A program made the translations under genes and the position numbers. This document shows positions 7,767-16,371 of a stretch of 19,187 bases of DNA, in pieces. The notes under the pieces were generated by a model, which was given only the letters and a program-made list of their open reading frames with translations, did no database searches and was not told the DNA's origin. The stretch is taken from positions 1 to 19,187 of the forward strand of contig DMQP01000127.1 in NCBI GenBank assembly GCA_003455655.1, given 5' to 3'. Position 1 is the first letter of the stretch, and each line of letters starts with the position of its first letter. This DNA comes from Treponema sp. GTDB taxonomy: Bacteria > Spirochaetota > Spirochaetia > Treponematales > Treponemataceae.

Positions 7767-9284
7767 ATGCAAAACATTTATAATGATGTCAGAGTGCTTG
7801 ATGCAAATTGTCGTCAGGCTTACGGTTTAACCGAAGATATAATGATGGAAAATGCAGCTTGTGCGCTAGAACAAGTTGTTCGTAAGCGTTTGTCACAACT
7901 GTCAAATAAAAATGTTCCCATCTATATTCTTACTGGAAGCGGAAACAACGGTGCTGACGGATACGCTCTCTTGCGTCGTCTTACAGGAACTTGTACTGTT
8001 TATGCGCTTGCACTTTCTGAACCTAAAAGTTCTCTGTGTATTGAACAAAAAAAACGTGCGCTTTTGTGTGGAGCTCAAGTGCTTGATGATTCACATGTTA
8101 ACAGCCTTGTTTCTGCTGACGGTATAATTGTTGACTGTGTTTTCGGTTGCGGTTTCCATGGAACTTTAGATGAACATATTGCATCTTCTATTTCAAAAGC
8201 AAATGAAAGTGCGTCATACCGCATTGCCTGTGATGTTCCCACCGGAATTACACAAGATGGAACAATAGAAAGTGTTGCTTTTTCTGCCGACGAAACTATT
8301 TGCATGGGAGCGTTAAAGCTAAGTCTTATAAGCGATGTCGCAAAAGATTATGTTGGGCACATTAGTGTTCAGAATTTAGGTCTTAACCGCACACTGTTTG
8401 AAAGCACAGAAAAACCCCTTGCTTATTTGTTAGAAGAAAGCGATTTGCACTTACCCCTTAGAACAAAAAATAATGTTCACAAAGGTTCTTTTGGTCATGC
8501 GGTTTGTGTTGCAGGTTCTAAACCTGGGGCAGCAGTTATTGCTTCTTGTGCGGCACTTCGTTTTGGTGCAGGATTAGTAACACTTTGCGGTTCTGTTCAA
8601 AATGGACAGCACCTTAGTCTTGATGCAGATGGAATTACTTCAGCTCAGAATATGTCTGTTCCTTATGACCTTATGTGCTCTGAGTCTTTTCCACAAAACA
8701 CAACTGCTCTTGCTTTAGGAATGGGTTTAGGACATGACAAAGAGCTTGTGCAAAAAAACATTCAGTATCTTGAAGAACATCCTACAGTTGCATGTGTGCT
8801 TGATGCAGATATTTGTTATGAACAAAACATTGTAGATTTTCTAAAAAAAGCTTCTCTTTCGCATCGAAAGGTAGTGCTTACGCCTCACCCCAAAGAATTT
8901 GCTGCTTTGCTTAAAGTGTGTGGTTTAGGTGAATACACGGTTGCACAAGTTGTACAGAACCGCATTGCTTTAGTAAAAGAATTTTGTGCATTATTCAAAA
9001 ACATAGTGCTTGTACTTAAAGGAGCAAATGTAGTTATTGCAGTTCATGAAGAAAATGCTGACTGTAAAATTTTTATAAATAGTTTTGGAACTAGTGCATT
9101 AAGTAAAGGCGGCAGTGGAGATGTACTTGCGGGAATGACTCTTGCTCTTTTAGCTCAAGGGCAGACCGCTTTGTGTGCAGCAACAAATGCATCGCTTGCA
9201 CATGCTCTTGCTTCTCGGTCTTTTAGTGCAAACTTTGCGCTTACACCTTTTGCTCTTATTAACGCTGTCGCTTCCCTCGCGTAA
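7767..9284 (+). CDS. nnr: Bifunctional NAD(P)H-hydrate epimerase / ADP-dependent NAD(P)H-hydrate dehydratase
   Basis: A 505-residue cytoplasmic repair enzyme that converts damaged, hydrated NADH or NADPH back to the normal cofactors. The N-terminal YjeF_N epimerase domain has MMENAA (26-31), GSGNNGADG (57-65) and DVPTGI (from D156). The C-terminal ribokinase-like dehydratase domain has KGSFGHAVCVAGS (from 239), LTPHPKEF (371-378) and the nucleotide/catalytic loop KGGSGDVLAGM with D452. Both domains are complete, the usual bacterial fusion. The start is ATG 7767; the TTG directly before it at 7764 would add one residue and cannot be excluded. Apparently monocistronic. Its last 26 bases overlap the 3' end of the opposing pseudouridine synthase gene, leaving no terminator between them. 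Confidence 0.93.
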   Translation: MQNIYNDVRVLDANCRQAYGLTEDIMMENAACALEQVVRKRLSQLSNKNVPIYILTGSGNNGADGYALLRRLTGTCTVYALALSEPKSSLCIEQKKRALLCGAQVLDDSHVNSLVSADGIIVDCVFGCGFHGTLDEHIASSISKANESASYRIACDVPTGITQDGTIESVAFSADETICMGALKLSLISDVAKDYVGHISVQNLGLNRTLFESTEKPLAYLLEESDLHLPLRTKNNVHKGSFGHAVCVAGSKPGAAVIASCAALRFGAGLVTLCGSVQNGQHLSLDADGITSAQNMSVPYDLMCSESFPQNTTALALGMGLGHDKELVQKNIQYLEEHPTVACVLDADICYEQNIVDFLKKASLSHRKVVLTPHPKEFAALLKVCGLGEYTVAQVVQNRIALVKEFCALFKNIVLVLKGANVVIAVHEENADCKIFINSFGTSALSKGGSGDVLAGMTLALLAQGQTALCAATNASLAHALASRSFSANFALTPFALINAVASLA

Positions 9285-10182
9285 GTTTTCCTTGTGCAAT
9301 AAAATCCATGTGAGACTTTTGCTTTTGTGAAAGTTGTAGCGGTCTTTTGTTTTGAACAGTAACTTGCTCTTTGTTGTATGGACTGTTTTTGTCACGCCAA
9401 ATAGGAAGAGCAGGATGCATGTCTCCTTTTTTTACATATTCAATCCACTCTTCTGGTTCTGCAACTTCAAAGCGAAGAATTTTTCCAGTTACTGGATGTT
9501 TAAAAGCAAGTGTTCTTGCATGAAGCGCCAGTCGGTGGAAGGGGTCTGTATGTGCGCGGTAATTTTCATCGCCTGCAAGCGGATATCCCTTTGATGCAAG
9601 ATGTGCTCGAATTTGATTTTTCTTTCCAGTATCAAGTTGTAATTCAAAGAGCGTGTGTGTTTGTCCTTTAAGCAATATAGTGTAATGAGTTTTTGCTGCA
9701 ACTGTTTTTGCGCCATCATCTTTTTGGGTGGGAACATAACCTACATGGTAAGCGTTTTGTGCAAGGGGGTCATCAATTATGCCACTGTTTGCAAGAAACT
9801 TTTTGTTGCGTGGATTTTCAGCAACCGCATGATATATTCGCTCAGTTACACTTTGGTGCCATGTTGACATAAGTTTTTTTTGTGCCTGTTCATTAAGAGC
9901 AAACATCATAACTCCACTTGTGTCACGGTCTAAACGGTGTACTACAAAAGGACGGTGGGCTTGCGAGTAAGTTCCGCGAGATCTCATTATTTTTTCAAGA
10001 ACATCAAGAGCAGTGCGTTGTTTACTTCCAGGGTAAGGAACAGAAAGTAGACCCGTTGGTTTGTGGATGACTACAACATCATTGTCTTCGTAGAGAATGT
10101 CTATTTTTTCTTTACCGTAATCTGCTTTGTGTTCACGCTTGTACAGAGTACTTGCCTTTACGCGATGAAGTGTTTGGTTCAT
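9259..10182 (-). CDS. RluA-family pseudouridine synthase
   Basis: A 307-residue enzyme that isomerises uridine to pseudouridine in rRNA or tRNA. The catalytic motif HRLDRDTSG lies at residues 82-90 with the active-site aspartate D85; KPTGLLSVPYPG (41-52) and the later QIRAHLASKGYPLAGDENY segment are also family-typical. There is no N-terminal S4 RNA-binding domain, as in RluA itself, so the exact RNA target cannot be assigned. The C-terminus carries an extra polar tail of about 30 residues ending in KLTRGKRQR, partly encoded in the overlap with the opposite gene. The ATG at 10182 overlaps the TGA of the small membrane-protein gene upstream (ATGA), and I see no Shine-Dalgarno in the A-rich stretch before it, so translation is probably coupled. 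Confidence 0.9.
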   Translation of the reverse strand: MNQTLHRVKASTLYKREHKADYGKEKIDILYEDNDVVVIHKPTGLLSVPYPGSKQRTALDVLEKIMRSRGTYSQAHRPFVVHRLDRDTSGVMMFALNEQAQKKLMSTWHQSVTERIYHAVAENPRNKKFLANSGIIDDPLAQNAYHVGYVPTQKDDGAKTVAAKTHYTILLKGQTHTLFELQLDTGKKNQIRAHLASKGYPLAGDENYRAHTDPFHRLALHARTLAFKHPVTGKILRFEVAEPEEWIEYVKKGDMHPALPIWRDKNSPYNKEQVTVQNKRPLQLSQKQKSHMDFIAQGKLTRGKRQR

Positions 10183-10475
10183 TTTTTTGTTGTCTTTGAA
10201 AGGGTAAGCAGGAGAATCTGCATTATTATCAGAAGTACCAGATAGATTATTGCTCCGATTGCAGCAACAGTTTTGGTAAGTTCATTTCTAAATACAAGGG
10301 TAAGGCCGCCCAGTGTTACGGTAATAATGCCCATAATCAAAAAGGCAGACGGAAAAACACCCATTACTTTTGTATAGGGATTACCTTCGCGGATCCGAAG
10401 CACAACAGAAACCGAAATAAAAATAATTCCCACCACAATGAATAAAATACCAAAAAGAATCAGTTTTGTTGCCAT
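10179..10475 (-). CDS. Small three-TM membrane protein of unknown function
   Basis: A 98-residue protein with three hydrophobic segments at about 4-25, 41-62 and 68-92 and a short basic tail SKTTKK. A polar loop RIREGNPYTKVMG lies between the first two. I recognise no family. It is credible as a gene because it starts right after an extended -10 promoter, ends by an ATGA overlap with the pseudouridine synthase, and fills the space exactly. Its G+C content is somewhat above that of the long neighbouring genes. No Shine-Dalgarno precedes the ATG, consistent with leaderless initiation. Function unknown; the pairing with an RNA modification enzyme may be only co-transcription. Confidence 0.7.
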   Translation of the reverse strand: MATKLILFGILFIVVGIIFISVSVVLRIREGNPYTKVMGVFPSAFLIMGIITVTLGGLTLVFRNELTKTVAAIGAIIYLVLLIIMQILLLTLSKTTKK

Positions 10476-10482
10476 ATTGTCT

Positions 10483-10491
10483 ACTATAGCA
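10483..10491 (-). promoter_or_regulatory. Extended -10 promoter of the small membrane protein / pseudouridine synthase operon
   Basis: On the minus strand, TGC-TATAGT, an extended -10, ends seven bases before the ATG at 10475. The hexamer 17 bases further upstream is TAGCAT, a poor -35, which fits the extended -10 class. The decamer TATAGTAGAC is identical to that at the promoter of the 7716 gene. Confidence 0.55.
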
Positions 10492-10512
10492 TAAGCAATA
10501 AAAAAATGCTAT
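10486..10512. repeat. 7-bp inverted repeat in a divergent promoter
   Basis: ATAGCAT (10486-10492) and ATGCTAT (10506-10512), perfect arms with a 13-base gap, centred between the two divergent extended -10 elements and overlapping both. It may be a shared operator, or simply the consequence of two similar -10 elements facing away from each other. Confidence 0.5.
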
Positions 10513-10515
10513 GCT
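10507..10515 (+). promoter_or_regulatory. Extended -10 promoter of the macroglobulin-PBP1C operon (leaderless)
   Basis: TGC-TATGCT at 10507-10515, then exactly six bases to the ATG at 10522. No convincing -35 lies 16-18 bases upstream, and there is no Shine-Dalgarno. Transcription is expected to start on the start codon. Confidence 0.55.
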
Positions 10516-10521
10516 CTGACT

Positions 10522-13500
10522 ATGCGTAAAACATTCTTAAAGTTTGGCACAGCATTGTTGTGCATGGGATTATTGTTTGTCGGCTGCAAAAAGAAGTCTG
10601 CAGATTTATTGACTCGAGGCGGAGAACACAGTGATGAAAACAAAGAATTCACTGTTCTTACTTTTACCCCAGATGGAGAACTCCCTTCGATAGTAAAGTA
10701 TCCTTCAATACAGGTGCAATTTTCTAAACCTGTTGTTGCCTTGGAAAAATTGGGAGAACCCACAGATAAGTCAGATCTCATTAGCATAGATCCGCCACTT
10801 AACGGTGTGTACCGATGGTTTGGAACCAGTTTGCTTAGTTTCGAAAGTAGCGAGCCATGTGTTCCGCAGAAAGAATATAAAGTAACAGTTAATGCAAAAG
10901 CAAGTTCTTTAGACGGAACAAAAATTTCTGGTAACACTGTCTTTACTTTCCACACAGAAGAACTGAAAGTTACTTCGGTTGTTCCGGGGTATGAAGAAGT
11001 AAAGAAAGGAAATTATGTTGATGAAGAGGATGTTCCTGTTGAACTTGCGCGTGATGTTGCAGTCTTCTTCAATGCTCCTGTTAACGCATCATACATTTCA
11101 AAATATATTACTGTTCAATCATCTAATGAAACAAAATTAGAATACACTGCAGCGCAGGAAAGCGAAAACTGTGTTCGCCTTACACTCAAAAAAGTTCCCG
11201 AAGAAGACATAAGTATTTGGGTAACACTTGCAAGTGGTGCAATGGCAGACAAAGATTGCTATCCTACCTCAGAAGAATCTGAATATAGATATCATACTAT
11301 TACACCTTTTGCCCTTGACCGTTTCCGTTCAGAAAATCAGTACATGGACAGTAAGTATGCTAACCCAGTTACTTTTGTTATGAGTCATCAGCTTAAGCAG
11401 GGTAGTGAAGCAGAAGTTGCAAAGTGGATTACAACAACGCCTGCAATGCCTGTTACCGCAGATAACATTTACATAAACGGAACAAATCTTACTGTTCATA
11501 GTTTGCCTGTTTCGTTTGATTCAGAATATAAAATTAAGTTGTCTGGTGAAGCACATGATGTCTACGGACGCAAGCTTGGTTATTCAATTGAACAGAGTGT
11601 AAAGGTTCCGCCTGCACGAAGTTATGCTTCATTCAAAGATTCTGGATTCCACATTCTTGAATCACAGTTTGATCCGAAACTTGTATTTGAACATCAGAAC
11701 ATTCTTGAAGGTTCTACTTATTCTGTTACTCCTATTTCTTCAGCTGATGGTTCATCTCCAAAGGCATCTCAGCAACAGCAAAATGTTGAACTTGACCCTG
11801 CCGCAATTCCTCAGAACAAGCGTATCATTGAAGCAGTTGATTTAATTCCTTCACTGGAAAAAGTTTCTGGTGCATATCGAGGAGCAATTGCTTTTAAAGC
11901 AAAGATGAAGTATCAGTATCGCTACATACCATGGTATTCAGATAATCCAGAGCCAGAGATTCGTCAGTATACAACCGAAAACACACAGTACCTTCAGGTA
12001 ACCGATTTAGGTGTTACTGTTCGTTACGCATATAACAAAGCAATTGTAATGGTAACAAGTTTGAGCACTGGCAAACCTGTAGCAAATGCAACTGTCGGTT
12101 TATTGTGGATGAATTCTACAACAAACACACAGATGTTGACTCGTTTCTCTGAAGTAAATTCTTATGACGCTGTTGCACGAACAGACTCAAAGGGTATTGC
12201 TGTTTTATCAAATTATGATGTAGGAAATTCTTTTGTTGTCGAAGTAAAGACCAAGGATGACCGTGTTGTATTCTCACCCAATTCTCACCGCATGTGGAGC
12301 ACTTCTGTTTTTAATGTTGACAGTTTGGATTATGCAAAAAATAGAAATAGACAAGTTACCTTTATGTTTACTGACCGTGGTTTGTACAAACCTGGCGAAA
12401 CAGTAACATTCCGGGGCATTGACCGCACACTTAAAACAGGACAGTACAGCTCTTACGCAAATAAAGGTTATACAGTTCAACTTACAGACGGTTCATGGAA
12501 TCCGACAGTGTATGCTGAAATAAAAGGAACAACCTCTTCAAACGGAACTCTGTGGGGTTCATTTAAGCTTCCTGCAGATTTGGAACCAGGTTACTATTCT
12601 ATCAGATATTCTCGAGATGAGTCTAATCGTTATAGCGATTCTGTTTCTTGTTCAATTCAAATTCAATTCTTTGAACGACTTCGCTTTGAAGCAAAATCTT
12701 CTATTGCAGATATAACATATTATTCTGGTGATACACTTAATGCTCAGATTAACGCACAGTATCTTGGTGGCGGAAGTATGGGCAACGCTTCTTATGACAG
12801 CTGGTGGACATGCGAACCTGTTGGATTCTCTGCAAGTGGAGTTCAGTATGACGGCTTTACCTTCGGACCTAAAAAAGGTTACGACGGAAGAACATCTCTT
12901 GGTTCTTCAGAAGGAGTGCTTGATGGTGCTGGTGCTGCAACAGAATCTCAGAAAACTGGTGGCGAAAAACTTGAGGGTATGGCATATTCTTATCGCTTTG
13001 AAGCACAAGTAACTGACAGCGGTAGTCAGACAATTAGTACATCTTCAAAAGTAGTTGTTCATCCTGCAAAGTTCTACATTGGTGTTAGTGCTCCTAAGGG
13101 TGTAAATGGATTTGCAAAGAAAGGCGACACTGTATCATTTGATTATGTTTGTCTTACTCCAGAAGAAACTGCTCCTTTAGGAAAAGATTTGCCCACTGGT
13201 AAAAACAAAAAACTTAAAGTTGAACTTTTGCGTTATGACTGGAAGCAGGTTCAGCAGGTAAGCTGGAACGGACAAATTAATACTCGTTATGAAAGTGTTC
13301 TTGAACTTGAAAGCGAACAGGAACTTGATCTTTCTGGAACAGCAACAAAAACTTCATTTACTGTTGTTCCTCCAAAGGGCGGTTCTTATGTGCTTCGTCT
13401 TTCAACACAGGATGCACGCGAAAACAAAGTTATTACCGAACGCCAATTCTATGTAACAAGTAGTGACTGGTACTGGTTCAATCGTGATGATGCAGAAGAA

Positions 13501-16371
13501 ATTACAATGACTCCAGACAAGTCACAGTATGCAGTTGGTGACACTGCACACATTCTTATGCAGAGTCCTCTTGAAAAAGGAACATATTTGCTGACTGTAG
13601 AACGCGAAGGAATTCTTTCTCACAAGGTTATGGATATTACTGTTCCAACAACAGTTATTGATGTTCCCGTAGAAGAAGGATTTGTTCCTGTTATGTACGT
13701 AACACTTTCTTCTTATTCTGTTCGTGATGGAAAACCACAGAATGACTACGACACTCCTGACTTAGGAAAACCAAAGGGATACTTTGGTCTTGCAACGCTT
13801 TGTGTAGATCCTTCTTTCAAGAGTTTTGATATTCAAGTTACAACAGATAAACCTTCTTACCGTCCTGGAGAAAAAGCAACAGTAACTTTGAAAGCAACAA
13901 AAGATGGAAAGGCTGTTCCTAACGCAGAAATTACATTGATGGCGGTTGATCGTGGTGTTATTGATTTAATTAACTATCATGTTCGTAATCCCATTGAATT
14001 CTTCTACAATCCGTATTTGTTCCCCAACTGTGTAAAGGGTGGTGACTCACGCGCACTGCTTATTGATCCAGTAACTTATGAGATTAAAAATCTTGTTGGT
14101 GGAGATGCAGACGAAGATGCCGCTAAGTTTGCTGAACGCAAAAACTTTGAACCTACGGCTGTCTTTGTTCCTAACTTAATAACAGATGCAAACGGAAATG
14201 CAACATATTCATTCACTTTACCCGACTCGCTTACTGCATACCGCATTACTGCAGTTGGTGTAAAAGAAGATACGTTCGGTATTACCGAAGGTCAGATGGA
14301 TGTTGCAGAACCAATTTCTGTTCGTTCTGTTCTTCCTCGTCAGCTTCGTGTAAACGACAAGGGTGAAGTTGGTGTTACTATTTCTAACCTTACTTCAAGT
14401 GCGCAGGATGTAACAGTAAGTCTTGCAGTGTACAGTGGCGTAGAAAAAACAGGAGTTGAACAGTCAGAAGATGATGTTCAGAAATTGCCTGGAAATGCAG
14501 TAGTAATTGGTGAAACACAAAAGACACTCAAAGTTCCAAGCAATAGTACGCAACCTCTTATGTTTAATATAAACGCTCAGATGCAAGGTTGGGTCACTGT
14601 TGAATTTACGGTTAAGAGTAATCTGATTAATGAACGCATACTGTTACCGCTTGAAATTCAAAAGCAGTATATCTTCGAAACTGTAACTACCATAGGTGAA
14701 CTTCCTCTTGATGGTTCTTCCGCAGAAACAAATGAGATGATTGTTATTCCCGGTGGAGCAGAAGATAATCAGGGAACATTGTATGTTCAACTTGATCCTA
14801 CTCGTTTAGGAACACTTGCTGAATCTGTAGGTTATGTTTTCCATTATCCTTATGGTTGTATGGAACAGCGCTCTGCAGGTGTGTTCCCGTTAATTGCATT
14901 CGGTGACTACATTAAAATCTTTGGTCTTAATTCTGAAGTGCGTAATCCGAAACGCGTTGCTGCAAAAGAAATTGCTTCATGGGGAAAAGTACAACTTGGA
15001 AACGGTGGCTTCCCCTACTGGCCTTCTGGAACAGAAGCAAATAACTATGTAACATTCCGTATTGGCGAAATTGTTGCAATGGCACTCGAACAGGGAATTA
15101 ATGTCGACAAAAATATCGACATCAATAGATTAAGTCAGTTTATTGGTCGAGAAGTTAACAAGTTAACATACGGTGTTGATAGTAGTAGAGCTTTAGACAG
15201 TTATAACGCTTATACTGTTGCATACGGATGTTATGTCATTGAATGTCTTGAAGGAGGTAAGGGTTCAACGGCAACACATTTGCAAAAAGTTTTGGATTCC
15301 AAAGTTCAGGATATTCCAACTTTAGCACTGTGTGGCCTTGCTTACCTTAAAAACGGAAAGAAAGACAAAGCAAAAGAAATTGCAGATCAGTTACGCAAAC
15401 TTGTTAAGTATTCATCACGAGGAGTAGACATTGTTTCTACAGACAATGAACACTGGTATTGGTCTTTCTTGAATGGAAAGATTGAAGACTATTCACTTAT
15501 GCTTCAATTCTTCTCTGAGTATGATTCAGATTCTGACATCAATCAGCGTTTGGTATACGAACTTCTTGAACTACAACGCGCAAGTAACGGTTACTGGGTT
15601 AGTACATCTCAGACAACACGAGCACTTATTGCAATGCGTGCTTACATCAAGAACGAAAATCTTGAGTCAACAAACTTTACTGCAGAAGCATTGCTTAACG
15701 GTAAGAAGTTTGTAGAAGGAAAGTTTAAAGGACTTGGTGCAGACCCTGTTGAAAACACAGTTGCATTTGCAGAAGAGCCTGTTCGCAGTGTAAAACGAAA
15801 CACAGAAGTTCCTGTTCAGTTTAAAGCAGATGGCGATGGAAAACTGTTCTACACTATTTCTATGAGATATGCAATTCCTGTTCCTGAACAAAAAGCTCGT
15901 GACGAAGGCTTGTGTGTCTTTACCGAAATAATTGATGTTAAAACAGGTGAGCGTGTAACTGGAGACAAACTGGTAGCAGGAAATCTCTACCGTCAGATTG
16001 TTTATCTTTCTTCTACCCGAACTCGTGAATTTGTTGCTTTACGTGCAACTATTCCTGCTGGTTGTGAAGTGTTGAATGCTGCCTTTGTAACAACAGGTTC
16101 TATTTCTCCGGATGCTGCATCTCAAGAAAAAGAATACGACACTTGGGAAGAATGGTACGAAAACTACAACTGGGGACTTTCACATCAGGCAATTTACGAC
16201 AGCGAAGTTCAGTACTTCTGGAATTATTTCCCTGCAGGTAACCAGAGCGTAGACTTCTTGTTCCGTGCAACACGCAAAGGTACTTACAATACTCCGTCTT
16301 CTACAGCGGAATGTATGTATCAGGATGAAATTTTTGGTCGTTCAAACGGTAAAGTGTGGACGATTGAATGA
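10522..16371 (+). CDS. Alpha-2-macroglobulin-like lipoprotein with thioester
   Basis: A 1949-residue envelope protein of the bacterial alpha-2-macroglobulin family, which traps proteases after bait cleavage and can link covalently to them. Residues 1-22 are a lipoprotein signal ending LLFVG|C (C22) followed by KKK. An N-terminal SbsA/Ig-like part follows, then macroglobulin domains: TDRGLYKPGETV around D618, TDKPSYRPGEK around D1109, and a presumed bait segment at about 1162-1206 just before VFVPNLITDANG (from 1214). The thioester motif YGCMEQ is intact (C1446, Q1449), so this is the thioester class. A C-terminal receptor-like domain ends the protein. At 1949 residues it is several hundred longer than the E. 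coli homologue YfhM. Its TGA overlaps the PBP1C ATG, as expected for the known partnership in which PBP1C serves envelope repair. I place it in the periplasm, lipid-anchored; which membrane holds it is unknown. Confidence 0.93.
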   Translation: MRKTFLKFGTALLCMGLLFVGCKKKSADLLTRGGEHSDENKEFTVLTFTPDGELPSIVKYPSIQVQFSKPVVALEKLGEPTDKSDLISIDPPLNGVYRWFGTSLLSFESSEPCVPQKEYKVTVNAKASSLDGTKISGNTVFTFHTEELKVTSVVPGYEEVKKGNYVDEEDVPVELARDVAVFFNAPVNASYISKYITVQSSNETKLEYTAAQESENCVRLTLKKVPEEDISIWVTLASGAMADKDCYPTSEESEYRYHTITPFALDRFRSENQYMDSKYANPVTFVMSHQLKQGSEAEVAKWITTTPAMPVTADNIYINGTNLTVHSLPVSFDSEYKIKLSGEAHDVYGRKLGYSIEQSVKVPPARSYASFKDSGFHILESQFDPKLVFEHQNILEGSTYSVTPISSADGSSPKASQQQQNVELDPAAIPQNKRIIEAVDLIPSLEKVSGAYRGAIAFKAKMKYQYRYIPWYSDNPEPEIRQYTTENTQYLQVTDLGVTVRYAYNKAIVMVTSLSTGKPVANATVGLLWMNSTTNTQMLTRFSEVNSYDAVARTDSKGIAVLSNYDVGNSFVVEVKTKDDRVVFSPNSHRMWSTSVFNVDSLDYAKNRNRQVTFMFTDRGLYKPGETVTFRGIDRTLKTGQYSSYANKGYTVQLTDGSWNPTVYAEIKGTTSSNGTLWGSFKLPADLEPGYYSIRYSRDESNRYSDSVSCSIQIQFFERLRFEAKSSIADITYYSGDTLNAQINAQYLGGGSMGNASYDSWWTCEPVGFSASGVQYDGFTFGPKKGYDGRTSLGSSEGVLDGAGAATESQKTGGEKLEGMAYSYRFEAQVTDSGSQTISTSSKVVVHPAKFYIGVSAPKGVNGFAKKGDTVSFDYVCLTPEETAPLGKDLPTGKNKKLKVELLRYDWKQVQQVSWNGQINTRYESVLELESEQELDLSGTATKTSFTVVPPKGGSYVLRLSTQDARENKVITERQFYVTSSDWYWFNRDDAEEITMTPDKSQYAVGDTAHILMQSPLEKGTYLLTVEREGILSHKVMDITVPTTVIDVPVEEGFVPVMYVTLSSYSVRDGKPQNDYDTPDLGKPKGYFGLATLCVDPSFKSFDIQVTTDKPSYRPGEKATVTLKATKDGKAVPNAEITLMAVDRGVIDLINYHVRNPIEFFYNPYLFPNCVKGGDSRALLIDPVTYEIKNLVGGDADEDAAKFAERKNFEPTAVFVPNLITDANGNATYSFTLPDSLTAYRITAVGVKEDTFGITEGQMDVAEPISVRSVLPRQLRVNDKGEVGVTISNLTSSAQDVTVSLAVYSGVEKTGVEQSEDDVQKLPGNAVVIGETQKTLKVPSNSTQPLMFNINAQMQGWVTVEFTVKSNLINERILLPLEIQKQYIFETVTTIGELPLDGSSAETNEMIVIPGGAEDNQGTLYVQLDPTRLGTLAESVGYVFHYPYGCMEQRSAGVFPLIAFGDYIKIFGLNSEVRNPKRVAAKEIASWGKVQLGNGGFPYWPSGTEANNYVTFRIGEIVAMALEQGINVDKNIDINRLSQFIGREVNKLTYGVDSSRALDSYNAYTVAYGCYVIECLEGGKGSTATHLQKVLDSKVQDIPTLALCGLAYLKNGKKDKAKEIADQLRKLVKYSSRGVDIVSTDNEHWYWSFLNGKIEDYSLMLQFFSEYDSDSDINQRLVYELLELQRASNGYWVSTSQTTRALIAMRAYIKNENLESTNFTAEALLNGKKFVEGKFKGLGADPVENTVAFAEEPVRSVKRNTEVPVQFKADGDGKLFYTISMRYAIPVPEQKARDEGLCVFTEIIDVKTGERVTGDKLVAGNLYRQIVYLSSTRTREFVALRATIPAGCEVLNAAFVTTGSISPDAASQEKEYDTWEEWYENYNWGLSHQAIYDSEVQYFWNYFPAGNQSVDFLFRATRKGTYNTPSSTAECMYQDEIFGRSNGKVWTIE

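Noticed and set aside
10509..10955. 148-codon open frame antisense to the start of the macroglobulin gene
   Set aside because: It is fully opposite a strongly supported lipoprotein start, lacks recognisable domains and is the usual shadow of a real gene.
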